DNA from: Tychonema sp. LEGE 07203
Lineage (GTDB): Bacteria; Cyanobacteriota; Cyanobacteriia; Cyanobacteriales; Microcoleaceae
Assembly: GCF_015207285.1 (NCBI RefSeq)
Contig: NZ_JADEXD010000016.1
Coordinates: 1 to 56,914, forward strand
Length of the DNA stretch: 56,914 nt
Direction: 5' to 3'
Shown one piece after another: positions 1 to 8,913 of the stretch. Each line of letters begins with the position of its first letter. Position 1 is the first letter of the stretch. Below the pieces are notes generated by a model. It was not told the origin of the DNA. It was given only the letters and a program-made list of their open reading frames with translations, and ran no database searches. Made by a program: the position numbers and the translations under genes.

Positions 1-33
1 ATGAAATTGGTATTAGTATAACTTAACATCATT

Positions 34-1101
34 TCATGGTTTCCGCGAGGGAGCGGTTTCCCAGCGATCTAGTATATCTTTGATTAAAACTTCTTGCACC
101 AAAGTTTGAGCAATAATCAAAATTGGCAGCGCTAGCAACAATCCTAAAAAACCCAATAAAGAACCAAATGCTCCCAACAAAGCCAAGGTGTATGCCGGGA
201 GCAGGGACACTTGCTTTTCCATGATTATAGGTGTAACAAAATTGCCTTCTATTTGTTGAATTGCAAAATAAAGTAACAATACGCCACCTGCTTTTCCTGG
301 AGAATCCAACAAAGCTAGGAGCATTGGTGGAACTACGCTCAAAATCGCGCCCACATAAGGAATTAAAGCTAATAAAAATGCCAAGAATCCGTTAATAAAA
401 GGCAGTTGCACTTGCAAAACAAACAGACCCACAGTGCTCGTAATGCCAATAAAAGTCATGCTCAATGCAATTCCCGCCAACCAGCCCATTAAACTTTTTT
501 CACATTCAGTCAGGATTTCATCGACTCGCTGGCGGTAAAAAGCGGGAAAAAGGCTGATTATTACTCGGCGGTACGGCACGGGATTTACCACAAGCATAAT
601 TGTCAAAACGTTAATTAACAAGAAATTAATTATTAAACTGAAAGAATTGGATAAAAATAGATAAATATTGGCAATTACCCACTCAGAAAAAGTTTGGAGT
701 TGTCTGCTTAAATCATCAAGATTGGGAAGGTTATTTAATGCCGGTTCCGGCACTTTTGCTTGCAACCAGTTGCTCCACAGTCGCAGTTGTTTTATCCCTA
801 GCGGGATAAGTTGAGTTAGCTCATCAAACTGAGAGTTGAGGCGCGTGAATATCAGCCAAATAAAAACAGATGAGAGCACCAGTACGATGCCAACTGTTAA
901 AGCGATCGCCACTTCGCGCCTAGCACCAGACTGCTGCAATCTTCGCGCTAAACGGTTGAGGGCGACCGCTAAAATTACGGCAGTAAAAAACAATAAAACG
1001 ATCGCTCTAATTTTCCACAAAATATAGAGCGACACTACCAAAGCCAAAAAACCGACCCACTCTCCTAAACCCATAACATAAATCCCTCTATTCACCAACA
1101 C
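34..1101 (-). CDS. AI-2E family transporter (permease)
   Basis: 355-residue polytopic inner-membrane protein of the AI-2E exporter / PerM-like family. Two hydrophobic hairpins lie near the N-terminus (about residues 10-80), followed by an amphipathic stretch with a Trp- and Leu-rich segment (about 95-140). A cluster of long hydrophobic helices fills residues 150-335. The C-terminal half has the family's small-residue-rich helices, with GALLALIPYVG-like and LLGAFGSLLGFLGLL-type sequence. Length matches the family norm of about 340-370. Family members export autoinducer-2 or act as Na+/H+ antiporters, and the substrate here cannot be told. The start codon lies inside the 3' end of the HAD gene upstream (14-bp overlap), so the two are probably co-transcribed and translationally coupled. 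Confidence 0.85.
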   Translation of the reverse strand: MLVNRGIYVMGLGEWVGFLALVVSLYILWKIRAIVLLFFTAVILAVALNRLARRLQQSGARREVAIALTVGIVLVLSSVFIWLIFTRLNSQFDELTQLIPLGIKQLRLWSNWLQAKVPEPALNNLPNLDDLSRQLQTFSEWVIANIYLFLSNSFSLIINFLLINVLTIMLVVNPVPYRRVIISLFPAFYRQRVDEILTECEKSLMGWLAGIALSMTFIGITSTVGLFVLQVQLPFINGFLAFLLALIPYVGAILSVVPPMLLALLDSPGKAGGVLLLYFAIQQIEGNFVTPIIMEKQVSLLPAYTLALLGAFGSLLGFLGLLLALPILIIAQTLVQEVLIKDILDRWETAPSRKP

Positions 1102-1957
1102 TTAACTGGAGCAGCGATATTTTTTTTGCTAAACTTTCTACGGCGAGAGTGAGCGATCGCATCAATTCCGAATCTTCACTGTATTCTGCAGGAGCCAAAT
1201 TTATCACCCGCTGACTTTGGCTAATTTCTACTTCCCGACTCCAATCTTGTGCGGTACTCTCTTTATAAACTCCCAGCGCTATTCCCTGTTGTTCGTTCAA
1301 AAGCGAAAAGCAAGGAATATCTGACGAACCGTCGCCCACATAAATGACTTGCGTTAGCGGGACGTGCAATTCTTTCGCAGAAGCATCCCGATAAACAAAA
1401 GAATTTCCATCATCATCATCTTTGGGAGCGCTGTCAATGCCTTTAGCAAGTTGGAACAAATAGCGGGTTTTTTCTGTGTGAGTCACAAGTTTTTTGATAA
1501 ACTCAATCCCGCCATCTTTACCGTAAGAAAACTCGCAACCCCACATTGCTTTAAAATTAGGAGCGATGCAGTTATTGCGGGCAATTTCCACCATGCCGCA
1601 GCTAATCAAATAAAATTCAACTTCTACTTTGGGGTTGATTGCACAAGCGCTTTGACGAAGGCGATCGAACATTTCCGTAACGCCATCAAAGGGCACTAGA
1701 TTTTTCCCGAAATTTGCTAAATATTCCTGGGTTATTTTGTTTTCTCGTCGCTTTGATTCCTCGATAATTGCGTAAAATCTGGCGAGAATCTTGTCCCAAC
1801 CGCGATCGACTAAAGGTTGAATGCGATCGCGTCGAAACTGAAGCGCATCAATATCGAGGCTTTCTAACAGAGTATCGACGGTATCCGGAACCAGGGTATC
1901 GTCGAAGTCAAACACGACAGCGATATAGCTAGATAAAGGTTTGGTTGCAAGAGTCAT
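1088..1957 (-). CDS. HAD-superfamily phosphatase
   Basis: The protein (289 residues from the ATG at 1957) opens with the HAD motif I DFDDTLVPDT close to the N-terminus. That gives the nucleophilic Asp and the general acid/base Asp two residues later. Motif III/IV is the distal YVGDGSSDIPCF, which holds the Mg2+-binding acidic residues. A helical cap lies between them. The substrate is not identifiable; the GDGSSD form resembles phosphoserine-phosphatase-like and related small-molecule phosphatases. The frame stays open to 2086, but that would put 43 poorly conserved-looking residues before motif I and overlap the next gene, so the ATG at 1957 is preferred. It overlaps the downstream AI-2E permease by 14 bp. 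Confidence 0.8.
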   Translation of the reverse strand: MTLATKPLSSYIAVVFDFDDTLVPDTVDTLLESLDIDALQFRRDRIQPLVDRGWDKILARFYAIIEESKRRENKITQEYLANFGKNLVPFDGVTEMFDRLRQSACAINPKVEVEFYLISCGMVEIARNNCIAPNFKAMWGCEFSYGKDGGIEFIKKLVTHTEKTRYLFQLAKGIDSAPKDDDDGNSFVYRDASAKELHVPLTQVIYVGDGSSDIPCFSLLNEQQGIALGVYKESTAQDWSREVEISQSQRVINLAPAEYSEDSELMRSLTLAVESLAKKISLLQLSVGE

Positions 1958-2060
1958 AACAATTTGAAGGTGAAAGTTAACAAACAACAGCAACTTGATA
2001 GCTGCGATTTTCTCAATCTTGGAAAATAGTTTCCAAACAGGTAAAGTGTAAAAACCCTCT

Positions 2061-3479
2061 TTAACTCCCCGATCCGCCCGTTCCAATTAGCCCGGTGAGT
2101 TGTAAAAGATAGATAACCGCAAAGCAGGCAAAAAAGATACCTGCAATTACCGTTCCACCCCAGATCAACTTCGATGGCCGCAATTTTTCGGGCAGCATTC
2201 GATGATTGACATAAAGGGTTAATCCAGTCACAATTGGAATGTGAGCTGCTTCAATGCCTCCAGCAATTTGTAACAAGGCAACGGGTTCGCCAAAAATCAG
2301 ATAAATCGCAATTGGCAACACAGCTAACAGCCCTGCAACATAACATCGCTGCAAAAATTTTTCATTCGTCCAACGATTTTGCACGCCAAATCCTTGCAGT
2401 AAAATTTGGGTACCGTCGGCAAACATCCGTCCAAAGCCGTCTTGGACAGAAAGCGTGGTGCTGCAAAAAGTAATAAAAACAATTGCCACCATAAACCAAA
2501 AGCCAAATGGCCCCCAAAGGTCGCCTAGCAAACTACCCAAAATTTCTGCTACTTGCTGTTCTTTTGGCACTAATCCTTTGGGGCGCAACAACTCGCCACC
2601 GAGAATCAAAAAAGCGAGTGCCGCTAACAGCGCGCCCACCACTGCTAAGGTGTTGGAAAAACTCATTAAAGTCACCCAGCCCTGCAATTTTTTTGTTTCT
2701 TCGGGATTGATTTGACTAAAATCGAGGGGTTGTTCTTGTTTGAGAGAAGCAGCACCGTATCCTCGGGCTGCCACCCAATAGGAATACCACATCAATCCCG
2801 CGGCCCCTGCTAGCATAAAACCCAACCAAGGTAGGATTTCTTGATATTGCACGTTTGGGGGAATTTGAGGCACTAATCCCGCTGCCAGTTTTCGCAGGTT
2901 GGGAAAGACAAAAATTGCCGCTGCTACTACTGCCAAGGTGCGGCCGATACCGATATATGAGGAAATTTTTTCGACAACTTCATACTGCCCCATAAATACA
3001 ATTGCTGCTGTCACAGCGATAATAATCACCGTCCAAAGTTGAACGCTTCCTCCTGTTACTAGAATTAATGCTGTAGCGGCTGCACCTGCCAGTCCGGCAA
3101 CCGTGGAAATTGCTACTACTAACTGTGGCAACAAAATCAGCCAAATCGTCCAATTTTTCGGGCCGGGAATTTGCTTGAAACCTTCTAAAATCGTCGCGCC
3201 CGTACAAACCGAAAACCGCCCGACTTCGTTGTTGATAAACCACTTGAGGATTACAGCCGCTAGCAGCGCCCACAACAGCGAGTAGCCGTAAAGTGCTGCA
3301 ATTCGAGGTGTAAATAGTAACTCGCCAGAACCAGCAGCCGAAAGCATCCATAAAAAACTCGGCCCCAACCATTTAAAGCGCTCCCAACCCTCTGGCGGCT
3401 CCGGGATTTGTCGATCGCTACCTTGACTGTGCTGGTTAGTTATTTGTGCAGGAGAAGTGTACTCGCTATCTCTATTCAT
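2061..3479 (-). CDS. Divergent Nramp-family metal ion transporter
   Basis: 472 residues with about eleven hydrophobic helices, lying first in a minus-strand run with the HAD and AI-2E genes. The first helix begins after a WLGPSFLW segment typical of Nramp entry sequences. At the place where classical Nramp/MntH proteins have the metal-binding DPGN, this one reads SAAGSGELLF. The sixth helix reads AGLMWYSYWVAARG instead of the MPH motif. This is the signature of the divergent bacterial Nramp-like branch rather than of Mn2+/Fe2+ transporters. Substrate is therefore open; Mg2+ or another ion is possible. The N-terminal 30 residues are polar and likely cytoplasmic. Confidence 0.75.
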   Translation of the reverse strand: MNRDSEYTSPAQITNQHSQGSDRQIPEPPEGWERFKWLGPSFLWMLSAAGSGELLFTPRIAALYGYSLLWALLAAVILKWFINNEVGRFSVCTGATILEGFKQIPGPKNWTIWLILLPQLVVAISTVAGLAGAAATALILVTGGSVQLWTVIIIAVTAAIVFMGQYEVVEKISSYIGIGRTLAVVAAAIFVFPNLRKLAAGLVPQIPPNVQYQEILPWLGFMLAGAAGLMWYSYWVAARGYGAASLKQEQPLDFSQINPEETKKLQGWVTLMSFSNTLAVVGALLAALAFLILGGELLRPKGLVPKEQQVAEILGSLLGDLWGPFGFWFMVAIVFITFCSTTLSVQDGFGRMFADGTQILLQGFGVQNRWTNEKFLQRCYVAGLLAVLPIAIYLIFGEPVALLQIAGGIEAAHIPIVTGLTLYVNHRMLPEKLRPSKLIWGGTVIAGIFFACFAVIYLLQLTGLIGTGGSGS

Positions 3480-4439
3480 TGTCAGTGGTGCATTAGTAGT
3501 TGGTCAAAAACCGCTCGGTTTACCCGCGATTTATACTGAGGTTGAAATTGAGGATTTTTTTTTCAGATGCTTCACAGTTTTTTAGAACGACGCTTGCTAT
3601 TTTTTTTAACCAAAATCCGATCGCTCGCTGAGCTATTGTACCAATGTCAACAAGGGGGTTATTCGTGGAGTCGGGCGGCTTTATTTAACCTGTTTGCAAG
3701 CTTTAAGAATATTGGTGAAGGGAACCTCTATAGGTTCCACGGGAACGGTGCAATATCTGAGGTTAAACCAAAGAAAACTGCGATTGCGATCGGGTTTAAC
3801 CAGGTTCTCAAGTTTGAGAGCGCAATTTTCATGAAACTTCTCCAATAATTTTTGTGGGATAGGTGTCCCGTCTGTCTTGGAAAATCTTTTTTGGAGAAAT
3901 CTATTTTCTACAGCATACCTACCTATGGGAAAGATTGTGCAGAATTCCAGCAAATTGCCCCAAATCTTACTTAAGATATATTGCCCGTACATTCAACTTA
4001 AAAATGATCGTACCTAAGATAGATTGTGCGCGTAATGCGACTAACGAAAAAGTACGGAGCGATCGGCTAATATGAATTTCTCGCTGCTGAGCCGTCCTCT
4101 ACTCAGAAATCTCAGGCGATCGCCAGTGCCGAGTCAATCCCATCCTGGGCTAATCCTCCAGATAGACTATTTGACTGCGATCGCCCTGACTGATTTACCT
4201 ACCTGGAGGGATGCCAAAACTCTCTGCACAGGAGAAAATAATTTTATTAGTATAAATACTAATACTGTATCCGCCTTAAAAAAACCTTTTTACTCAGATT
4301 TACTCAGAATTTCCCTTTTTTGCTTGTCTTCTTACCAACCAAAAATAGGCGAGCGATATGCCTCCGGCACGCTGGGCGATCGCACTAAATTTATGAAGGG
4401 GCGGCTGGAATACCCAACTAAGTCCAAATTGTAAAAAAT
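3480..4439. other. 960-bp spacer, no convincing gene
   Basis: Short open frames exist on both strands here, but none has a recognisable domain or a good ribosome-binding site. The stretch around 3748-3773 (GGTGCAATATCTGAGGTT) resembles one arm of the palindromic element at 40885-41053, so part of the spacer is probably repeat-derived. HIP1-type GCGATCGC and CGATCG sites are frequent. It separates a minus-strand run from a plus-strand run and so should hold divergent promoters; none could be fixed by eye. Confidence 0.5.
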
Positions 4440-5288
4440 ATGACAAGGCGCAACTCACCCACCGATAACATTAAAGAACCCGTCCGGCGCGCCAGTTCTC
4501 AACCCTGGTTCGAGCGACTGGCAAGGCTGGGATATGCCGCCAAAGGCTTAGTTTACTTTATAGTCGGTTTTCTCGCGGCACAAGCAGCTTTTGGAGCTGG
4601 CGGCAGAACAACCGATACTAGCGGTGCATTAACCACAATTGTCTCCCAACCCTTCGGAAAATTCCTGCTGTTTCTGGTCACAATTGGTATTGTTGGGTAC
4701 GTTTTGTTGCGGATTGTTCAAACTATTCTCGATCCGGAACACGCTGGCGAAAAAATGGATGCCAAGCGAATTGCGACGCGCATTGGCTACGCTTTTAGTG
4801 GGTTAGCCTATGCAGGTTTGGCGGTGACTGCTGTCAAATTAATGATCGGTTCCGGCGGTAGCAGCGGCAATTCAACTCAAGATTGGACAGCTTGGTTTTT
4901 ATCTCAACCTTTTGGGCAATGGCTGGTAGGGCTGGGAGGAGCAGTCACAATCGGTATCGGTTTTTCTTACATTTATAAGGCATTCAAGGGAAAATTCCGC
5001 CAGCAATTCAAACTCACTCAAATGAGTAACAACGAGCAAACTTGGGCGGTGCGGCTGGGTAGGCTGGGGATTGCAGCTCGCGGCATTGTCTTCACTATCA
5101 TCGGTGTTTTCTTAATTCAAGCTGCCAAGCAATCCGATGCCAGTGAAGCTAAAGGATTTGGCGAGGCGCTGGCATCCTTAGAACAACAGCCATTTGGCCC
5201 GTGGATTCTGGGTTTAGTAGCTTTGGGTTTGATTTCCTATGGCATCTACTCAGTAGTCGAAGCTCGTTACCGGCAAATTCTGCACTAA
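4440..5288 (+). CDS. DUF1206 family membrane protein
   Basis: 282 residues built from three similar two-helix units, each starting with an ARLG(Y/I)AA(K/R)G(L/I)V signature (about residues 26, 110 and 205). This is the layout of DUF1206 proteins. Each unit has a helix pair rich in Gly and Ala, with the repeated phrase QPFG(K/Q/P)(F/W) between the helices. The N-terminal 20 residues are polar and carry no signal peptide. Function of the family is unknown; members are inner-membrane proteins in actinobacteria, Bacteroidetes and cyanobacteria. It is followed at 57 bp by another membrane protein on the same strand. Confidence 0.85.
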   Translation: MTRRNSPTDNIKEPVRRASSQPWFERLARLGYAAKGLVYFIVGFLAAQAAFGAGGRTTDTSGALTTIVSQPFGKFLLFLVTIGIVGYVLLRIVQTILDPEHAGEKMDAKRIATRIGYAFSGLAYAGLAVTAVKLMIGSGGSSGNSTQDWTAWFLSQPFGQWLVGLGGAVTIGIGFSYIYKAFKGKFRQQFKLTQMSNNEQTWAVRLGRLGIAARGIVFTIIGVFLIQAAKQSDASEAKGFGEALASLEQQPFGPWILGLVALGLISYGIYSVVEARYRQILH

Positions 5289-5345
5289 TAAAGTGGTAAA
5301 GATTTTAGGTACTGCATTAGCTTTTTTAACTGCTTTTTTTTTGAA

Positions 5346-6098
5346 ATGGTAATTGCAGCAGCCTTACGATCGCCCCCTAATACTTTAGCTTTATCCGCAC
5401 TCATTGTTATTGGTTTAGTTCTGACACACCTATTTGCCGGCCAGTTACGGTTTACTTATATCCGTCGCAGTCGCTGGCTTTCAGCAGCGAGCGGGGTTTC
5501 GGTTGCTTACGTTTTTGTGCATATTTTGCCGGAATTAAATCAGCACCAAACGGTATTAAATCGATTAAACATAGGGGTTGTTTTATATTTAGAACACCAC
5601 GTTTATCTAATAGCTTTGTTAGGCTTGATTGTATTTTATGGACTAGAAAAAATTGCCAAATCATCCCGTCAAGGCCGCAAAGGTGAGGTCACGAGTCCTG
5701 GAGTTTTTTGGCTGCATATTGGCTCTTTTTCTATTTACAACGCTCTGATTGGCTATCTGCTGCTGCATCGGGAAGAACCGGGCATTACCAATTTGCTGTT
5801 GTTTTCTTGTGCAATGGCGCTGCACTTTGTAGTGAACGACTTTGGTTTGCGGGAACACCATAAATATAGTTATGACCGCATCGGACGCTGGATACTGGCA
5901 GCAGCTATTATGGTTGGGTGGGTGTTAGGTAGCGCTACTGAGATTGGAAAACCTGCGATCGCAGTTTTATTTGCTTTTTTAGCCGGAGGAATTGTTCTCA
6001 ACGTCCTCAAAGAAGAACTGCCAGAAGAACGAGAGAGCGGCTTTTGGGCCTTTGCACTTGGTGCGGGAATTTACACCACTATTTTGTTAGCTTTATAG
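5346..6098 (+). CDS. Polytopic membrane protein, ZIP-like
   Basis: 250 residues with about eight hydrophobic helices and no recognised soluble domain. Three features recall ZIP metal-ion permeases: the third helix has HILPEL after a small-residue-rich segment, there are His residues within helices (LEHHVYLIALLG, ALHFVVNDFG), and the second-to-last helix contains AFLAGGIVLNVLKEELPEE. Similarity is weak, so ZIP membership is an inference and the substrate is unknown. The start is the ATG at 5346 after a T-rich leader without a strong Shine-Dalgarno. It sits 57 bp after the DUF1206 gene and 11 bp before the broken YjdF-like gene, which suggests one transcript. Confidence 0.6.
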   Translation: MVIAAALRSPPNTLALSALIVIGLVLTHLFAGQLRFTYIRRSRWLSAASGVSVAYVFVHILPELNQHQTVLNRLNIGVVLYLEHHVYLIALLGLIVFYGLEKIAKSSRQGRKGEVTSPGVFWLHIGSFSIYNALIGYLLLHREEPGITNLLLFSCAMALHFVVNDFGLREHHKYSYDRIGRWILAAAIMVGWVLGSATEIGKPAIAVLFAFLAGGIVLNVLKEELPEERESGFWAFALGAGIYTTILLAL

Positions 6099-6109
6099 AG
6101 GAATGAACG

Positions 6110-6776
6110 ATGATGATGAGTACAAACTGGCGCGGCTATCGAGTTGCAGCTTGGGTGGGACAGGCGTTATTAACCATAGCAGTAATAGTTGCTGTCAGTC
6201 AGGGAAAGTGGGAAAATGCCTTGGGGTTAGGCTTATTTTTAGCAGCATCTGTGGTGTTTGTCGTCATGGAAAATCGCTTGCCAGCGAGCGCTGTTTGATT
6301 TCCTGTTTGTGCTTGCTGCCTTGCTCAATGCTGGAGGCTGGGTTTGGGGACTGTACCAGCAGGGGCCTTAGGATGAAATTGTTCATGCTTTCACGATTTT
6401 TGCCGTGACTTTAGCATTGAGTTTTTTAGCCTACAGTTCAATGCTGACGATTTTTCGCGATCGCAAATTGCTATACTTGCTAACAATAACCAGTTTTGGG
6501 ATTGCGATCGGTGCTTTGTGGGAAATTACCGAATGGACGGCTGGCATCGTTCTTTCTACCAAAGTTATTGGGAGTCTCGACGATACGATTGTTGATTTGA
6601 TTATGGATAGTTTGGGGTCTGCAATAGCTGCCCTAACTAGCTTGTGGGCGCTGCAAGAATGGACGCGCCCCGGTGCGGAAGTTGGGAGTCAAGCCTCGAT
6701 CGCCAACAGCCCGAACGATCGCGCTTCAAAGCAACACGATCGGTTTTCCCGCGATCGATCGTCTTTCATCGGATAG
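6110..6776 (+). pseudogene. YjdF-like (DUF2238) membrane protein gene, frameshifted and interrupted by a stop
   Basis: The reading frame from ATG 6110 gives two hydrophobic helices and stops at 6296-6298. A shift of +1 near 6284-6292 restores continuity: LFDFLFVLAALLNAGGWVWG and GLYQQGP follow, then a TAG at 6369-6371. The same frame then continues DEIVHAFTIFAV and runs open to 6776. The family normally has a Tyr before DEIVH, so the TAG is most simply a mutated Tyr codon. The 3' part has the conserved ALWEITEWTAG and DDTIVDLIMDSLG segments of YjdF-like proteins. Joined up it would be about 220 residues with six or so helices. Either it is a true pseudogene with two lesions or there are two sequencing errors. 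The last 35 residues look degraded and Arg/Asp-rich because of HIP1-type sequence. Confidence 0.7.
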
Positions 6777-6961
6777 ATATTTTCTTATTGCCTCCGACAG
6801 ATGGCAACCTGTGGCTAGTTGAGGTTAAATATATAGAGAAACAAAATTTTGAAAGATTGCAGAACACAGACAACCGACCTTTTGCCCGAATCAATTTTTG
6901 ATAATTTAAATTTTCTTCACATTACTGCAAGAGGTTGGTTGTTTTGATTAAGGAGGATTTT

Positions 6962-8002
6962 ATGAAAATAAAATTATTTTCAACGGCAATTGGACTCGCT
7001 CTGTTGAGTTCAGTTATTTATTTACCGGGAATTGCCCGAGCTAATCCCAAACCCTCTATCCAAGTAGCTCAACAAAGAATCTTGGGTTCGGAGATAGACA
7101 GTTTTACCGCGTATCCAGTACAGCGTCTAGATCCGGGAACAGAACTATTTTTCGTGCTGCGAGGAACCCCCTATTCTAGAGCTACCTTGACCATCCCAAA
7201 TGCAGTGCAAAACCTGCCGATGCGGGAGGTTCAACCGGGAGTTTACGAGGCAAGCTACACGATCCGCCAGGGCGATCGAATTTCGGAAAATACAGCAGTG
7301 CGAGCAAATTTGCAACAAGGCAACCGCATCAGCAGCACTCGCTTGCAACAACCTCTAGTTGCTGGTAATAGCGATCGCCGCTTTCAATCATTGTCTGTTG
7401 ACCGCTTCAGCGCTCGATCCGTACAGCAGTTAGATCCGGGAACCACCCTCAATTTCAAATTGCTCGGCACTCCCAACGCTACAGCTACTTTCTCTATTGA
7501 AGGAGTTGCTTATAACATCCCCATGCGGGAAGAATCCAACGGCTTTTACACGGGGGAATACACGATCCGCCGCCAAGATTATTTTCCCCCTGCGGGCGCG
7601 ACGGTTACTGCTAGCTTGCAGTCGGGAAATCAAGTTGTTCGTTCCCGTTTAGATCGAGAGCTAGTTGCTGGCGATAATGGCAGTTCCAACACTGCCGAAA
7701 TTCCGCTAGAAATTATCACTCCCAAAGAAAACGATCGCGTCAGCGGGACGGTTGAAGTGGAAGGACGCAGCGCCCCAAATGCCACTGTTAATGTCAAGGT
7801 TCAGGCTACCTCTTCGGTGGCAGGTTTGTTTGGGTTTGAACGAAATATCCTCGAACGCACAGTTGAAGCAGACGAACAAGGCCAATTCAGCTTTGCTTTT
7901 AAGCCGAGCATTTCTTTACCAGGAACCAAATACGAGGTAAATCTCAGTTCTAGCAAAGGCGATCGCACCAGCGAAGAAACTTTGGTACTGTTTCAAAAAT
8001 GA
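6962..8002 (+). CDS. Exported protein with duplicated domain and Ig-like tail
   Basis: 346 residues from the ATG at 6962, chosen because AAGGAGGA lies just upstream and a clean signal peptide follows (KIKLF, a hydrophobic core, then ARA cleavage around residue 27). Two homologous units cover about residues 45-135 and 140-235. Both contain LDPGT, (F/L)xLxGTP, (L/I)PMRE and YTIR, and both end in L(V)AG. The last 90 residues look like an Ig-like fold (IITPKENDRVSGTVEVEGRS). Function unknown. The layout suggests a periplasmic or surface protein. It is the first of three exported-protein genes in a row. Confidence 0.75.
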   Translation: MKIKLFSTAIGLALLSSVIYLPGIARANPKPSIQVAQQRILGSEIDSFTAYPVQRLDPGTELFFVLRGTPYSRATLTIPNAVQNLPMREVQPGVYEASYTIRQGDRISENTAVRANLQQGNRISSTRLQQPLVAGNSDRRFQSLSVDRFSARSVQQLDPGTTLNFKLLGTPNATATFSIEGVAYNIPMREESNGFYTGEYTIRRQDYFPPAGATVTASLQSGNQVVRSRLDRELVAGDNGSSNTAEIPLEIITPKENDRVSGTVEVEGRSAPNATVNVKVQATSSVAGLFGFERNILERTVEADEQGQFSFAFKPSISLPGTKYEVNLSSSKGDRTSEETLVLFQK

Positions 8003-8076
8003 GCGGTGACTCGCGACTATTTGCTAGCCCCAAACCTGGCAAAGCCTGACCAAATTTGAAAGATTCCATCAGGAGA

Positions 8077-8177
8077 TATAGCGGTTCTCAGTTAGGTGTG
8101 AGGTATGCCCCATGCCCCATCCCTCCGCTTCGCTCCGCCCGATGCCCTATGCCCTATGCCCGATGCCCTATGCCCGA
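8077..8177. repeat. Half-copy of TATAGCGG palindrome family plus GCCC(T/C)AT microrepeat
   Basis: The stretch starting TATAGCGGTTCTCAGTTAGG matches the arms of the palindromic element at 9752-9912. It runs straight into a degenerate tandem of ATGCCC(C/T) units (about 8104-8175). It lies in the spacer between two exported-protein genes and contains no gene. Confidence 0.7.
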
Positions 8178-8211
8178 CAGCACCTCATTTTTCGCTTGAA
8201 AGGAGATATAT

Positions 8212-8829
8212 ATGTATCAACTAAATCGCTGGAAAAAAACGCCAGGGATATTACAACTCATTTCTGGAAGTTTATTAATCGCGCTGCCAACCGCTCCTCT
8301 TGTTGCATCAGCAGCTCCCGTTCCTAGACTCAACTCCTGTCCTGGCATTTACTATGAAGAACCTTTTAACACTAATGTTCGGGTTCCTCAAGGATGCCGG
8401 TCTAATGCTGCAAATCAAAGATTGAACCAGCAAGGGTTGGGTCAAAATATCGTTCCTCCCGCGAGGCCAACGAATGTTACGCAACCACCTTTGCCCGAAA
8501 CAAGACAGACTCCCATTGCCACTGTCATGCCAATAGCAGGTGAGGTGAGCGTGAAATTAACAAACAGCACAAACGCCCCGATTTCCTATCAAGCGATCGG
8601 GCATACTGAATCCCGAATGCTAGCGCGCGGAGCAGAAATTGTCCTGCAAAATCTACCAACGCCTGTGACTGTCACAATGCTGCGCGTAGATGGAGGGCTG
8701 CTGAAAGTTAAACCCATGTCTAGTTCTGAAAAAGGAATGCTAGCAGTTTCAATAGATGAAACGAGTAACTTTGATGGCAATCAAGGGGTTTTGAGAATTC
8801 AACCTGACGGTCAAGTGTTTTTGAATTAG
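8212..8829 (+). CDS. Exported protein of unknown function
   Basis: 205 residues preceded by AAAGGAGATATAT, a strong ribosome-binding site. The N-terminus is positively charged and followed by a hydrophobic core and a likely cleavage after AAPV or ASAA (about residue 34), so export is expected. A Pro/Gln/Asn-rich linker (about 65-105) leads to a C-terminal beta-rich domain (about 110-205). That domain opens with VSVKLTNSTNAPISYQAIGH, resembling small domains that describe interaction of nonpolar surfaces, but no named family is recognised. Two Cys (residues 43 and 62 region) could form a disulphide in the periplasm. Confidence 0.7.
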   Translation: MYQLNRWKKTPGILQLISGSLLIALPTAPLVASAAPVPRLNSCPGIYYEEPFNTNVRVPQGCRSNAANQRLNQQGLGQNIVPPARPTNVTQPPLPETRQTPIATVMPIAGEVSVKLTNSTNAPISYQAIGHTESRMLARGAEIVLQNLPTPVTVTMLRVDGGLLKVKPMSSSEKGMLAVSIDETSNFDGNQGVLRIQPDGQVFLN

Positions 8830-8913
8830 GCAATAAAAAGACCCGGTTTTGAAGAACACAAACTCTCTAGTTTCACCAACCAAACAAACAGAAAAAATCA
8901 AGGAGATTTTCCA

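Noticed and set aside
3681..3992. 103-residue minus-strand ORF
   Set aside because: Overlaps a palindrome fragment; no domain and no start signal.
4072..4434. 120-residue plus-strand ORF before the DUF1206 gene
   Set aside because: No known domain or ribosome-binding site; sequence looks like translated spacer with HIP1 sites.
6103..6408. 101-residue Cys/Ser-rich ORF in another frame
   Set aside because: Lies over the broken YjdF-like gene, whose frames have clear membrane-helix and family features.
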